Shown one piece after another: positions 26,457 through 34,886 of a DNA stretch of 64,000 nt. Position 1 is the first letter of the stretch. Each line of letters starts with the position of its first letter. Source of the stretch: Leptospira ainazelensis (GTDB taxonomy: Bacteria > Spirochaetota > Leptospiria > Leptospirales > Leptospiraceae); the NCBI RefSeq assembly GCF_016918785.1, contig NZ_JAFFPT010000003.1, positions 1-64,000 on the forward strand, given 5' to 3'. Made by a program: the position numbers and the translations under genes. The notes below the pieces were generated by a model. The model saw nothing but the letters and a program-made list of their open reading frames with translations, did no database searches and was not told the DNA's origin.

Positions 26457-27248
26457 TCAAAGAACAGTAAGCATCCTTTCGATCTGTTCGTTCTGGATAT
26501 ACCAGCGAATCGTTTCCCCCTTTCCGAAAACGGAAGAAGGCGAAATTCCGAAGATCTCCCGAAACACATTGGTGAAGTGAGCCTGATCGTAAAAGCCCGC
26601 TCCAAGCGCCGCGTCCGTGAGGGTGGCGCCTTCTTTGAGGGCGATCACCGCTGTCTTGATTCGAAACCACTTACGAAAGGCGCGGAGGGGAAGGCCGACG
26701 ACATTCTTAAATTCGTGTTGCAGCCAGGACGCGGACATTCCGATTTCTTCGGCGAGTTCTTCGACGTTTACGGTTTCCTCCGGATTCTCCACGAGCTTTC
26801 GCAAAACACGGATAAGACGATCGTCGTCTTGAATGTTTTTGGCGGGCGCCAATCGATTAAAAGGAAACGAACGACTTAGAATTTCGGGATATCGTTCCGG
26901 GTCTGCGGAATGAATTTCAGAACAGGTTGTAATCAACTCACGAGCCCATGTAGGATTTTCGGAAAGCCCTTTTGGGCCCGCTTCCTTTGCCAGGATCGCT
27001 CCGATTTCACTTCCTGGATCTGCGAACAAAATTCCGACCGTTCCGCTCAGAATTGTCTCGTGACTCAGGGTTCCATCAAAAACAAAACAACGCGAACTCA
27101 TCCATTGTGAATTTCCTTTGACTCGTTTTCTGATTTCCGTATCCAGTCCGACGACCGTCGCGGAAGTAACGGTAGAATGAAACGCGAGGTCCGGTAATTT
27201 TCCTACGAACAACACGGCTCCTCGGAGCGCACAAATTACGTTCTGCAT
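26457..27248 (-). CDS. AraC-family transcriptional regulator
   Basis: The 263-residue protein has an unusual N-terminal domain with SSRCFVFDGTLSHETILSGTVGILFADPGS and a standard C-terminal HTH pair at about residues 150-245: VEELAEEIGMSASWLQHEFKNVVGLPLRAFRKW, then DAALGAGFYDQAHFTNVFREIFGISPS. It lies between a hotdog thioesterase gene (74 bases upstream, same strand) and a hypothetical gene downstream. No ligand can be deduced. The start ATG 27248 is the only good choice. Confidence 0.9.
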   Translation of the reverse strand: MQNVICALRGAVLFVGKLPDLAFHSTVTSATVVGLDTEIRKRVKGNSQWMSSRCFVFDGTLSHETILSGTVGILFADPGSEIGAILAKEAGPKGLSENPTWARELITTCSEIHSADPERYPEILSRSFPFNRLAPAKNIQDDDRLIRVLRKLVENPEETVNVEELAEEIGMSASWLQHEFKNVVGLPLRAFRKWFRIKTAVIALKEGATLTDAALGAGFYDQAHFTNVFREIFGISPSSVFGKGETIRWYIQNEQIERMLTVL

Positions 27249-27321
27249 CGGTTCATGTTAATCGGAAACGAGACCCAAGACAATTGAAATCTATGATAGA
27301 TAAATCGAACGAGCGAAAAAA

Positions 27322-27792
27322 TCAACGAGGTTCGGCGATTGCGTATTTGTATTTTGCCTGTGCGGTTCTTTTGTTTTCTTCGTTGAAAAAGTCGCAGACG
27401 TATTCCAAAAGTTTTCCGTTTTTTCGAACGAGTCTTGCTTTGGCGCGTACAGTTTCCGTTCTTACGGGACGAAGATACCGTATCGAAGCGTCCATCGTAA
27501 ACGTTCTTTCCCTTTCGTTTTCGACGTGGAAGAACGCCATGATGGAAGTGAGCGTATCTCCTACGCTAAAAAAACAACCTCCGTGCATAAATCCGTGAAG
27601 GGCCCTGTTGCTTTGTGCATAAGGAATGTCCGCCTCGGAAAGTTCCGAGGCGATGTTCAACACTTTCATATTCGTCGCACCGGGATGACATTGGTCGATC
27701 AGATTTTGGGCCTGTTCTATAAGAGAACAGTTTTCCTTTAAAGTAAAAATATCAGTTGGTACATTATGATATAATAATTCGGAAACGGTCAT
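27322..27792 (-). CDS. PaaI/YiiD-type hotdog thioesterase
   Basis: The 156-residue protein has the hotdog signature NRALHGFMHGGCFFSVGDTLTSIMAFFH, with HGG at the start of the central helix, followed by FTMDASIRYLRPVRTETVRAKARLVRKNGK, the beta-sheet part. These enzymes hydrolyse acyl-CoA thioesters; substrate is unknown. It precedes the AraC regulator on the same strand by 74 bases, suggesting co-transcription. The region just upstream of its start shares a short segment with the region upstream of the 16713 gene. Confidence 0.85.
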   Translation of the reverse strand: MTVSELLYHNVPTDIFTLKENCSLIEQAQNLIDQCHPGATNMKVLNIASELSEADIPYAQSNRALHGFMHGGCFFSVGDTLTSIMAFFHVENERERTFTMDASIRYLRPVRTETVRAKARLVRKNGKLLEYVCDFFNEENKRTAQAKYKYAIAEPR

Positions 27793-27807
27793 CTTTTCCC
27801 CCGTTTG

Positions 27808-27870
27808 TTTTTATAAGGAGAAGAATAGCACGTTCCCTCGACGGAGTATTGGAAAAACGTGCAGAGGTTT
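27808..27870. repeat. Second copy of the regulatory-looking segment
   Basis: Similar to 16858-16925. It starts 16 bases upstream of the thioesterase start codon, so it probably overlaps that promoter. Confidence 0.45.
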
Positions 27871-27920
27871 TCTAAATTCGCGAAATGATGTAAAAAAGAA
27901 AATGACCGATCTTTGAACGA

Positions 27921-29624
27921 TTACTTAAAAATTCTTTCCAAGTTGTAGATTTTTTTCGGACTCGCGGGAGCGTTTTGTTGTTTGAGATCGTCGATTTCGT
28001 TCGGTTTGTTGCGATCCTCTCGGATATTCTCCAAACTCGTCCACATCGTCTGCGGGATTTCGATGGAATAGGAAAAATCGAATTTTTCTTTTTCTCCCGG
28101 TTTTACGAGAAGGGTCCAGGAAAGAGTTCCGTTAGCGTCCTTTTTGAAACTGTCGTTACTCGAACCCAGAAATTTTGTGGAGATGTTCGGATCCGCAGTG
28201 ACCGGAAATTGATCGTAAATCGTAACCTGTCTTGGGCGTTTTGTGTAATTGGAAACTTCGATCTGCCATTGATTTTCGATCTGAACGGTTTTACCCAAAA
28301 ATCCGGCGCCTGCGACTTCTCCTTTCAAAAGAGAACGTTTGAGTTTTATCCTTTGATCGGGACCAAGATACATTTCAAATTCTTGACCCATCGCGGTTCT
28401 ATTTCCCGGAGTATAGCTTCCGATAAAACTTCCGTCCATAAAAACTTTTACGTCGTTCCAAAGAAGAGGCATCTTTGTGGTATTTTTAAATTTCGCTTTT
28501 AGAAAGACGAAGTTGGAAAGAGTGGGGATCGCAACGTGTGAAATGGAACCCTTGATTTGAGCGCTGTCTATCGATACTCTGTGTTCGGAATTGTCGCTGA
28601 CGATCGTTTCTTTATTAGGTAAACGGAATGTGAAATTTGCGACGTCTTCACCTTCGGAAATTTCCGAATCGTTCGGCGAAGCGTCTTCCGAGTTTACGTT
28701 TCGGCTCGGTTGAGTCAGACTTCCTTGGCTAATTCTCCAAGGTTTGAACGAAGGTAAAGAAATCGCGGAGGAGGGTTTTGCGCTTGAAATCGTGATATCA
28801 ACGTTCTTCCAATCCTCTCCGGTGTATTGACGGAGTGCGACTCGGGATTCCAAACGAAAGTCCCCGCCTTCGGAGGAGCCGTGAAGATCGTAGATTCCTC
28901 TCCAGGAAACGTTTGTTACCAGATATTCGATCGAAACGATTCCTTTGGAACCGGGTTTTCCGGAACAAACGACTTCAACTTCGGAATGGGACCATCGTTT
29001 TGCGTCCGCCATTCTTAAAAAGGCGGCGTTTACCTGTACGAATTCTTTATTCAATTGTTCTAATCTTTCTTCGGACTTCTGTATTTTTTCGAGATAACCG
29101 TTGCGGCGACTCTCTAAAAATTCCAAACTCGTAGCCCAATTTTTTACGTCGACGGAGTTTGTACGCAATTGCCGGTCCGATTCTTCCGTAGTCAATTGTC
29201 CCAGAGAGGAAAGTAATTTGAGTTGTTCGCGAAAGTTAGTTTGTCGATCGGTTTCGGAGCGGATTTCTTGCTGGATCAAAATCGTTTTTTTCTTTAAAGG
29301 ATCGTTTGTAAGTTCGGAATCTTCTCCCAACGGAATCGTACGAATGGAAACCGAAGAAATGTTCAAGGCTCCGTCCGAAGAAGCGCGGATCGAATCGAGA
29401 ACCACCGTCGCGGGGAGACGCGCAAAAATAAGAGTTGTTTCTTCGCTCTGCAGTTTGATCTCTTGATTTCTTTTCACCAAGGCTCGATCCGAAAAGATCG
29501 TGACCGATTGGATTTTACCGATGACTCGGGAAGAATCCGGATCTTGCGCTTCCAATAAAAAGAAAAACGAAGATAAAGTAAAAAGAAGAATTGTGAGCCG
29601 TCCGTTTTCGAGTTTTAGTTTCAT
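27921..29624 (-). CDS. DUF4139/DUF4140 protein, mucoidy-inhibitor MuiA-like
   Basis: The 567-residue protein has a Sec signal (ILLFTLSSFFFLLEAQ) and the two-part layout of MuiA-like proteins: an N-terminal DUF4140 beta domain (VTIFSDRALVKRNQEIKL, LPATVVLDSIRASSDG), a coiled-coil at about 105-200 (ERLEQLNKEFVQVN), and a C-terminal DUF4139 domain with VSWRGIYDLHGS, VALRQYTGEDWKNVDITISSA and NYTKRPRQVTIYDQFPV. It is probably periplasmic or outer-membrane associated. The biochemical role of the family is not settled. It appears monocistronic. Confidence 0.9.
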   Translation of the reverse strand: MKLKLENGRLTILLFTLSSFFFLLEAQDPDSSRVIGKIQSVTIFSDRALVKRNQEIKLQSEETTLIFARLPATVVLDSIRASSDGALNISSVSIRTIPLGEDSELTNDPLKKKTILIQQEIRSETDRQTNFREQLKLLSSLGQLTTEESDRQLRTNSVDVKNWATSLEFLESRRNGYLEKIQKSEERLEQLNKEFVQVNAAFLRMADAKRWSHSEVEVVCSGKPGSKGIVSIEYLVTNVSWRGIYDLHGSSEGGDFRLESRVALRQYTGEDWKNVDITISSAKPSSAISLPSFKPWRISQGSLTQPSRNVNSEDASPNDSEISEGEDVANFTFRLPNKETIVSDNSEHRVSIDSAQIKGSISHVAIPTLSNFVFLKAKFKNTTKMPLLWNDVKVFMDGSFIGSYTPGNRTAMGQEFEMYLGPDQRIKLKRSLLKGEVAGAGFLGKTVQIENQWQIEVSNYTKRPRQVTIYDQFPVTADPNISTKFLGSSNDSFKKDANGTLSWTLLVKPGEKEKFDFSYSIEIPQTMWTSLENIREDRNKPNEIDDLKQQNAPASPKKIYNLERIFK

Positions 29625-30057
29625 TCCGGTCCCCGTATTGAATATATTTTTGGAAAAGATCGATACAGACTGAAAATCCTTTCCTAGGGATCAAAAATTT
29701 GCAATCATAAACAAACGATCGTTCCGGATCGATTGTGGGAGAATCGGTCTCTCTGAAAACCGGTAGGATTCGATTCTTCCGAAAAATCGGCGGTTCCTTC
29801 CGATTCTGAAAAAAAATTCTATTTTTTGACGTTGATTTTTCATGCAGGAAATGCGGCTTTTAGAATCAAATATAAGAAAAACAAAATAAACTAAAATAGA
29901 ATTCCGAAATTATATCAGAATTGGATAAAATTCCCCGTCGTGTTGGACGAGATTTTTCCGTTTTAATGATTCGAGACTTCGATTTTTGTCCGAGGCGGAT
30001 TCTCTACGGTTGTAAATTTTACTTCTCAATTTGGAAGCCGGGGGAAGTCTGAACATT
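29625..30057. other. Divergent intergenic region
   Basis: About 430 bases between the MuiA-like gene (minus) and the TetR gene (plus). It contains AT-rich stretches suited to promoters, but no clear operator or gene. Confidence 0.35.
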
Positions 30058-30633
30058 ATGCAAGAAACAGGGTTGCGCGAAACCATCATTAGTGTCGCCA
30101 GTCAACTTTTTATGGATCGTGGTTATAACGCGGTTTCGATAAAACATATCGCCGAGGCGGCTCATTGTACTACGGCGGCTCTCTATTATTATTTTCCGGA
30201 AGGGAAGGAAGCGATTCTCAAAGGAGTTCTTCATTCTCACTTACCCGATCCCGAACAAATTTTGCAAGTCGGTTTATCCGCGAAGTCACTGAAGGAATTG
30301 TTTACGCAGATCGCTCTCAGGGTTTGTGCCCACGATTCGGATACGGTTCAAAAAGATCGCTGGCTTTTGGCGGAATTTCCAAACTTTGCGGAATCCGATC
30401 GAAAGGTGATTCACGAAAAAATGAAGGCGCTTCATGCCGCGCTTGAGATCGAAGTCGGTCGATTTGTACAGGAGCGCGAAATGGCAAGAATCCTTTCCTG
30501 GGTTTATCTATCGGCGAGTTTTGGCTATGGTCAGATTTTTGGAAGTCTTCAACTCAACAAGGTGGCCGATTTCCCTACGGCGGCATTTGCCGAGAAAATC
30601 GGAGTGATCCTTTCCAGCGATTTGAAATTATAA
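30058..30633 (+). CDS. TetR-family transcriptional regulator
   Basis: ATG 30058 is preceded by GGGGGAAG; the in-frame TTG at 30031 lies upstream of that site. The 191-residue protein has the N-terminal HTH (RETIISVASQLFMDRGYNAVSIKHIAEAAHCTTAALYYYFPEGKEAI) and an all-helical ligand domain. Two TetR-type palindromes lie at 31423-31440 and 31591-31608, before a methyltransferase gene, and are plausible targets. A block of dispersed repeats now separates them from the regulator. Confidence 0.9.
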   Translation: MQETGLRETIISVASQLFMDRGYNAVSIKHIAEAAHCTTAALYYYFPEGKEAILKGVLHSHLPDPEQILQVGLSAKSLKELFTQIALRVCAHDSDTVQKDRWLLAEFPNFAESDRKVIHEKMKALHAALEIEVGRFVQEREMARILSWVYLSASFGYGQIFGSLQLNKVADFPTAAFAEKIGVILSSDLKL

Positions 30634-30689
30634 AAAAGGATAGCCAACTTTCGATTTTTAAGAGAATTCCCGAAAACACTCGCACCTTA

Positions 30690-31155
30690 TCTTTCCTACA
30701 AGTTATTTAAATCCTAAGAAGAATCTGTCGGAACATCGACAATCCTCCGTGAAACGAAATCCCGGCGCTGAGTTCACGCGACCCATCGGGAGCGGAGCAC
30801 TGAGTTTTTTGGGTTCGGGGTGGTTGGGCGCTTATGGGTGACTTTGCTCTCTCCTAAAATTCCACAAGCGATCCCGATCGGAATTTTCGTAAGAGTTCCT
30901 ACAGTTCCGACTTTTACTTGCGAAAGGTGGATTCAAAAGAACTTTCCAAGTTGCAGGGAAGGATCTATGGCAAGCGAGAAAGCAGCCTCTAAGTCACTCA
31001 ATGCGTCGTTCTGGGACCTGAGTTTATGCGGTGGTTCTCGCGGAGGGTGTAAGAGCTCCTACAAAAGCATATCCTTACCCACAAAGTTCTTTGAATCTTA
31101 AGAAGAATCTGTCGTAACAACGACAGTCCTCCGTAAAACGAAAGCCCCGCCCTGA
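30690..31155. repeat. Pair of direct repeats in a gene-free kilobase
   Basis: The unit beginning near 30700 (AAGAAGAATCTGTCGGAACA, then CAATCCTCCGTGAAACGAAA) recurs near 31098 (AAGAAGAATCTGTCGTAACA, then CAGTCCTCCGTAAAACGAAA). Each copy is about 80 bases. The area 30634-31455 is otherwise gene-free; an 93-codon frame across it is made of repeat sequence. Confidence 0.7.
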
Positions 31156-31340
31156 AATTTTGGGTGGAGGGGCGGGAGGCGGAAGACTCCCGGACATTTT
31201 CCTATATCACAGAATTAAAACTTTGCAAGGAATATTCTCTCTCAGAGCTTTTGTAGGAACTCCTACAAAAACTTTGATTGGATCGCCCTGATTCGAAATC
31301 GCTTTTTTAACTTGTGGGTAAGGATATGCCTACAAAAGAC
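31058..31340. repeat. Inverted repeat pair and GTAGGA/TCCTAC palindrome
   Basis: CATATCCTTACCCACAAAG near 31069-31087 is repeated in reverse as CTTGTGGGTAAGGATATG at 31312-31329. Between them TTTTGTAGGA-AC-TCCTACAAAA (31249-31270) is a perfect short palindrome. Related halves occur near 30890, 31050 and 57143. Confidence 0.7.
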
Positions 31341-31422
31341 GGGGGCGCGAAGATTATAGGCCGTCTCCTGTGTCCTAGTAAGATTCCGGATTCATTTTCT
31401 ATGGTGTAAATTTTTTATTGAC

Positions 31423-31440
31423 TTACTGATCGATTAGTAA
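31423..31440. promoter_or_regulatory. TetR-type operator 1
   Basis: TTACTGATCGATTAGTAA is palindromic at 16 of 18 positions, in the style of TetR operators. It overlaps a TTGACT that could be a -35 element. Confidence 0.6.
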
Positions 31441-31455
31441 ACAAGGTGGTTTTCA

Positions 31456-31587
31456 GTGGAACTTCCTGCTTTGCTGGGTTCCGAAAATCCGGAAAATGAA
31501 GCCGCGAGAAAGCTTTGGATGGGCTTGCCGCAGTTTCTGGAGGATTGGAGGGTAATCCAAAAAGGAGTCGGATTCTTTAAACCCTAA
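31456..31587 (+). CDS. Possible small protein between two TetR-type operators
   Basis: A GTG-started frame of 43 codons begins 15 bases after operator 1 and ends just before operator 2. The product starts MELPALLGSENPENEAAR and ends VIQKGVGFFKP. It lacks a good ribosome site (GGTGG at 31446 is the best). It may be a short peptide or the relic of a gene once under TetR control. No family is recognised. Confidence 0.3.
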   Translation: MELPALLGSENPENEAARKLWMGLPQFLEDWRVIQKGVGFFKP

Positions 31588-31590
31588 TAC

Positions 31591-31619
31591 TTACTGAACG
31601 ATCGGTAATTCATCAGTAA
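31591..31619. promoter_or_regulatory. TetR-type operator 2
   Basis: TTACTGAACGATCGGTAA (31591-31608) is an imperfect palindrome, followed by a further CAGTAA half-site at 31614-31619. It lies about 60 bases before the methyltransferase start. Confidence 0.55.
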
Positions 31620-31679
31620 GATTATAAAAAGAGACACAAAACGGATCACAGTTACGAACAAAAGAGGTTTTGAACCAGA

Positions 31680-32525
31680 ATGGAATTACATCTACAACAG
31701 ATACGAGAACAGCAAAAGGAATCTTGGAATCATTTTTCTCCTGGCTGGAAGAAATGGGACGACCTTTTTATGGACTTTCTAAAACCGATGGGAGACGAGA
31801 TCATTCGTCGACTCCATATCATGGAGACGGATCATGTTTTGGACGTTGCGTCAGGAACAGGAGAACCGGGATTGACGATCGCGTCGCTTGCCAAAAGTGG
31901 AACGGTTTTTATCACGGATCTCGCGGAAGATATGTTGGAGATCGCATGGGAAAATGCAAGACGGAGAGGAATTTCGAACATCGAAACTCAGGTCTGCGAC
32001 GTCAGCGAACTCCCTTTCGAGGATGAGACCTTCGATGCGATCAGTTGTCGTTTCGGTTTTATGTTTTTCCCCGATATGAAATTAGCTCTGAATGAAATGG
32101 TTCGTGTTTTGAAACCCGGTGGACGGATCGCAACTTCGGTTTGGAACATCCCTGAAAAAAATTTCTGGATCACCGCGATCCTGGGAGCGATTCAAAAAAA
32201 TATGAATTTACCCGCTCCTCCTCCGGGCTCTCCCGGAATGTTCCGTTGTGCGGAACAAAATTTAATTTCTAATCTTTTCCAAGAAGCCGGACTGAAGAGC
32301 GTTTTGGTCAAGGAAGTTTCGGGAAAGCTGAAATGTAAAACGGCGGAAACCTATTGGAACGTCATGACGGAGGTTGCGGCTCCGATCGTCTCAGCGCTTT
32401 CCAAAGCGGATGAAAACATGAGGGAAAAAATCAAGGTCGAAGTTTTTGAAACCGTGAATCAAAAATACAAAGACGACGTTCAGATCGAATCCAGCGCTCT
32501 TGTAGTTTCCGGAACTAAGCCTTGA
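31680..32525 (+). CDS. Class I SAM-dependent methyltransferase (UbiE-like)
   Basis: The 281-residue protein has motif I VLDVASGTGEPGL at about residue 52, acidic loop FITDLAEDMLEIA, motif DVSELPFEDETFDAISCRFGFMFF, and FKPGGR-type motif VLKPGGRIATSVW. These define the Rossmann-fold class I family that methylates small molecules such as quinone precursors or other acceptors; the acceptor is not deducible. It starts at ATG 31680. The TetR-type operators upstream suggest control by the TetR gene at 30058. Confidence 0.9.
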   Translation: MELHLQQIREQQKESWNHFSPGWKKWDDLFMDFLKPMGDEIIRRLHIMETDHVLDVASGTGEPGLTIASLAKSGTVFITDLAEDMLEIAWENARRRGISNIETQVCDVSELPFEDETFDAISCRFGFMFFPDMKLALNEMVRVLKPGGRIATSVWNIPEKNFWITAILGAIQKNMNLPAPPPGSPGMFRCAEQNLISNLFQEAGLKSVLVKEVSGKLKCKTAETYWNVMTEVAAPIVSALSKADENMREKIKVEVFETVNQKYKDDVQIESSALVVSGTKP

Positions 32526-32671
32526 TCTTTTTCAAAAATCTTGATTTTTAAGGGTTTTGATTCTGTTTTACTTTATCGAAAAAAAGAGAGTTAACGCGGA
32601 TGGATTACAAGAATATTCTAATGATTTAATTCGTTTAATTTTCGCTTCGGATGCGGAGGTTTGATAGAAAT

Positions 32672-32815
32672 ATGAATTTAAAAAATTTTAACTCATTGTA
32701 TTACGCGGTTTTAGGTTATCTTATCTTTTTGCATATCGTTGCTTATTATTTTTTTCTGTTCTATTTGCAGAACAACAACGTCAAATGGAGCGTCGGATTT
32801 TTTCGAAACTTCTGA
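32672..32815 (+). CDS. Small single-pass membrane protein
   Basis: A GGAGG (32655-32659) stands 12 bases before ATG 32672. The 47-residue product has one strong hydrophobic segment (YYAVLGYLIFLHIVAYYFF) followed by a short polar tail ending FFRNF. It lies between the methyltransferase gene and the convergent FG-GAP lipoprotein gene. No family is recognised; the clear ribosome site and membrane segment argue that it is real. Confidence 0.5.
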   Translation: MNLKNFNSLYYAVLGYLIFLHIVAYYFFLFYLQNNNVKWSVGFFRNF

Positions 32816-32871
32816 AAGATGCAGTTTATAACGGAACTTCTCAACATAAAATTAAAATTTAGGATACGATT

Positions 32872-34596
32872 CTAATGACTGAACGTTTGTCCGAAAAGAG
32901 AACCCGTAGGCCCCGGAAGATTATAACCCGAGATCGCTAAATTCGCACTCGTCGCGAGGGAAACAATCAGACCGCTCGCACCCGGACTATAAAAAAGATA
33001 AGCCCTTCCCGCGCTGTTTGAATTTCCTGCAGAGCCTGCGATCCAATCGGCATAACCGTCTCCGTTAAAATCGGCAAAGGCACCGAGACCGAAACCGTCT
33101 CCCGCCGTCTCTCCTAAAATCGTTGCGGACGCGGTTGCCGATATGGAAGTCCCCGTAGAATGAAACAAGGTAGTTTTTCCAAGTCCCGCGCTAAAGCCGG
33201 TGGATCCGGCGGCGAGATCCAAAAATCCGTCTCCGTTTACATCGCCTAACGCCAAACCGTTTCCGAAAGATTCAGAGGCGGTTGCTCCCGTTAGGGTTTG
33301 ATTTGCTCCGCCTGGTGATACGGCCGAAATGCCGCCGGGACTTCCGTGAAAGGTATAAACCCTTCCGGTATTTCCCGAATAACCGACGGACGCGGCGATC
33401 AAGTCTTCGTAACCGTCTCCGTTTACGTCTCCCGTTTCCATGGAGATCCCGAAAGAATCGTTAGACGAAACACCGGTTAGGGTCAATGTCGTGGAGGAAG
33501 TATCGACGGCCGATATCCCGCCCGAACCGCTATGAAAGATCCAGAGCTGTCCTGCGGAAGCGCTAAACGTATTGCCGTTTACGATCAGATCGGAAAATCC
33601 GTCTCCGTTCAGATCCCCCAAACGAACGGCGGACCCGAAGTTACTTCCGGGGCCGATGATCGACGTGTTCGGCGTAGGAGAAACACCGTTCAATCCTCCG
33701 TGATAAATTTGAGCCAAACCCGCGCCGACATAACCGCTCGCCGCTATATCCAAAATTCCGTCTCCGTTTACGTCTCCGAGAGAAATAGAATAACCGAGAG
33801 TTGTCGAAGGCCCCGCATCGAGGGTTAGATTCGCGTTAGCAAAACTGGAAGCAATAATTCCGTTTGTTCCTTGACTCTGGAAAACGTAAACTTTTCCGTT
33901 TGCTCCACCGTATTCGAAAGAACCTCCGGCAACGAGATCGGCGTATCCGTCTCCATTTACGTCCCCTAATTGAAGAGCGTATCCAAAAGAAGCGGTGGAA
34001 TCTCCGAGAATGACTACGTTCGCCATACTCGTGTTTGTCGGATTAAAACCATTCATTCCGATTCCATAATATAGATAGACGTCTCCGTTTCGAGTGGTGG
34101 AAAATAAGGATGCTACGATCGCGATGTCCGGAAATCCGTCTCCGTTGACGTCTTTGTTGTTTCCTTTTCTAAACGTATAGTTAAGAATCCCGGAAGAATT
34201 CCCCGAAAAATCGACGCTACGCACTTGAACCGAATGTAATCCCGCTTTATTCAATGAAGAAGGAATTTGATAACGCCAGGAAAGAGTTCCCACTGCGGAA
34301 AAAAAGGGACCGGAGTCCAAGCTGATTTCGATACGAGAAAGAAGAAGGTCGTCGTTTGCGGTTCCTACGATAAAACCGGATTCTAAGATCGAGTTATGCG
34401 AAGAAGAAAGATTTCCAACAGTAACGGAAGGGGGTGTACGATCCAAACAAGCGCCCGAAAGGATACATTTTAGAATTTCGGTTTCCCACCAGGCGCGGGA
34501 ATATGCAATTTCCGGATTGAAGATCGGACTTACACAACCCGTCAGCCAAGTTGAAAAGATCACTGCACAAAGATCGATTTTAAAAATTCTTTTCAA
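32872..34596 (-). CDS. FG-GAP repeat lipoprotein (integrin-alpha-like propeller)
   Basis: The 574-residue protein has a lipobox LTGC near residue 21. An N-terminal beta domain (ESGFIVGTAND ... FRKGNNKD) is followed by seven FG-GAP repeats, each with a DVNGDG(Y/F/I) calcium-binding loop and a (G/A)(F/Y/S)xxxxG(R/K)V turn. It is a smaller relative of the C-terminal half of the 22043-25666 protein. Surface exposure and ligand binding are inferred from the family. The 290 bases upstream hold only an AT-rich promoter-like stretch with a small CGAAAAC/GTTTTCG dyad near 34634. Confidence 0.9.
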   Translation of the reverse strand: MKRIFKIDLCAVIFSTWLTGCVSPIFNPEIAYSRAWWETEILKCILSGACLDRTPPSVTVGNLSSSHNSILESGFIVGTANDDLLLSRIEISLDSGPFFSAVGTLSWRYQIPSSLNKAGLHSVQVRSVDFSGNSSGILNYTFRKGNNKDVNGDGFPDIAIVASLFSTTRNGDVYLYYGIGMNGFNPTNTSMANVVILGDSTASFGYALQLGDVNGDGYADLVAGGSFEYGGANGKVYVFQSQGTNGIIASSFANANLTLDAGPSTTLGYSISLGDVNGDGILDIAASGYVGAGLAQIYHGGLNGVSPTPNTSIIGPGSNFGSAVRLGDLNGDGFSDLIVNGNTFSASAGQLWIFHSGSGGISAVDTSSTTLTLTGVSSNDSFGISMETGDVNGDGYEDLIAASVGYSGNTGRVYTFHGSPGGISAVSPGGANQTLTGATASESFGNGLALGDVNGDGFLDLAAGSTGFSAGLGKTTLFHSTGTSISATASATILGETAGDGFGLGAFADFNGDGYADWIAGSAGNSNSAGRAYLFYSPGASGLIVSLATSANLAISGYNLPGPTGSLFGQTFSH

Positions 34597-34886
34597 GATA
34601 ATATATTTAAAACGAAAATAACTTCGAAGAAATTACGAAAACTTTCGTGTTTTCGAAATCTTTCGGTTACGATTGAAATTGGGTGCGGTCGGATCGGTAA
34701 AGTTGAAAAAAGGATTTCGGGAAAATTTCAAAAAAAACCATAAGCTAATTTAGAAAATTATAAAAAGTGCATTTCGCTTAACATTTCGACTTTCTTTCTT
34801 CGAGAAAAATCCCTCGAACGAGGGAGAAAGCGCCGGAGAATTTTTGTAAATATCTAATTTCGAATGACTGTCTTAGGCGGGAAGAG

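Noticed and set aside
30820..31101. 93-codon frame downstream of the TetR gene
   Set aside because: It consists of dispersed repeat and palindrome sequence and its product looks like random translation.
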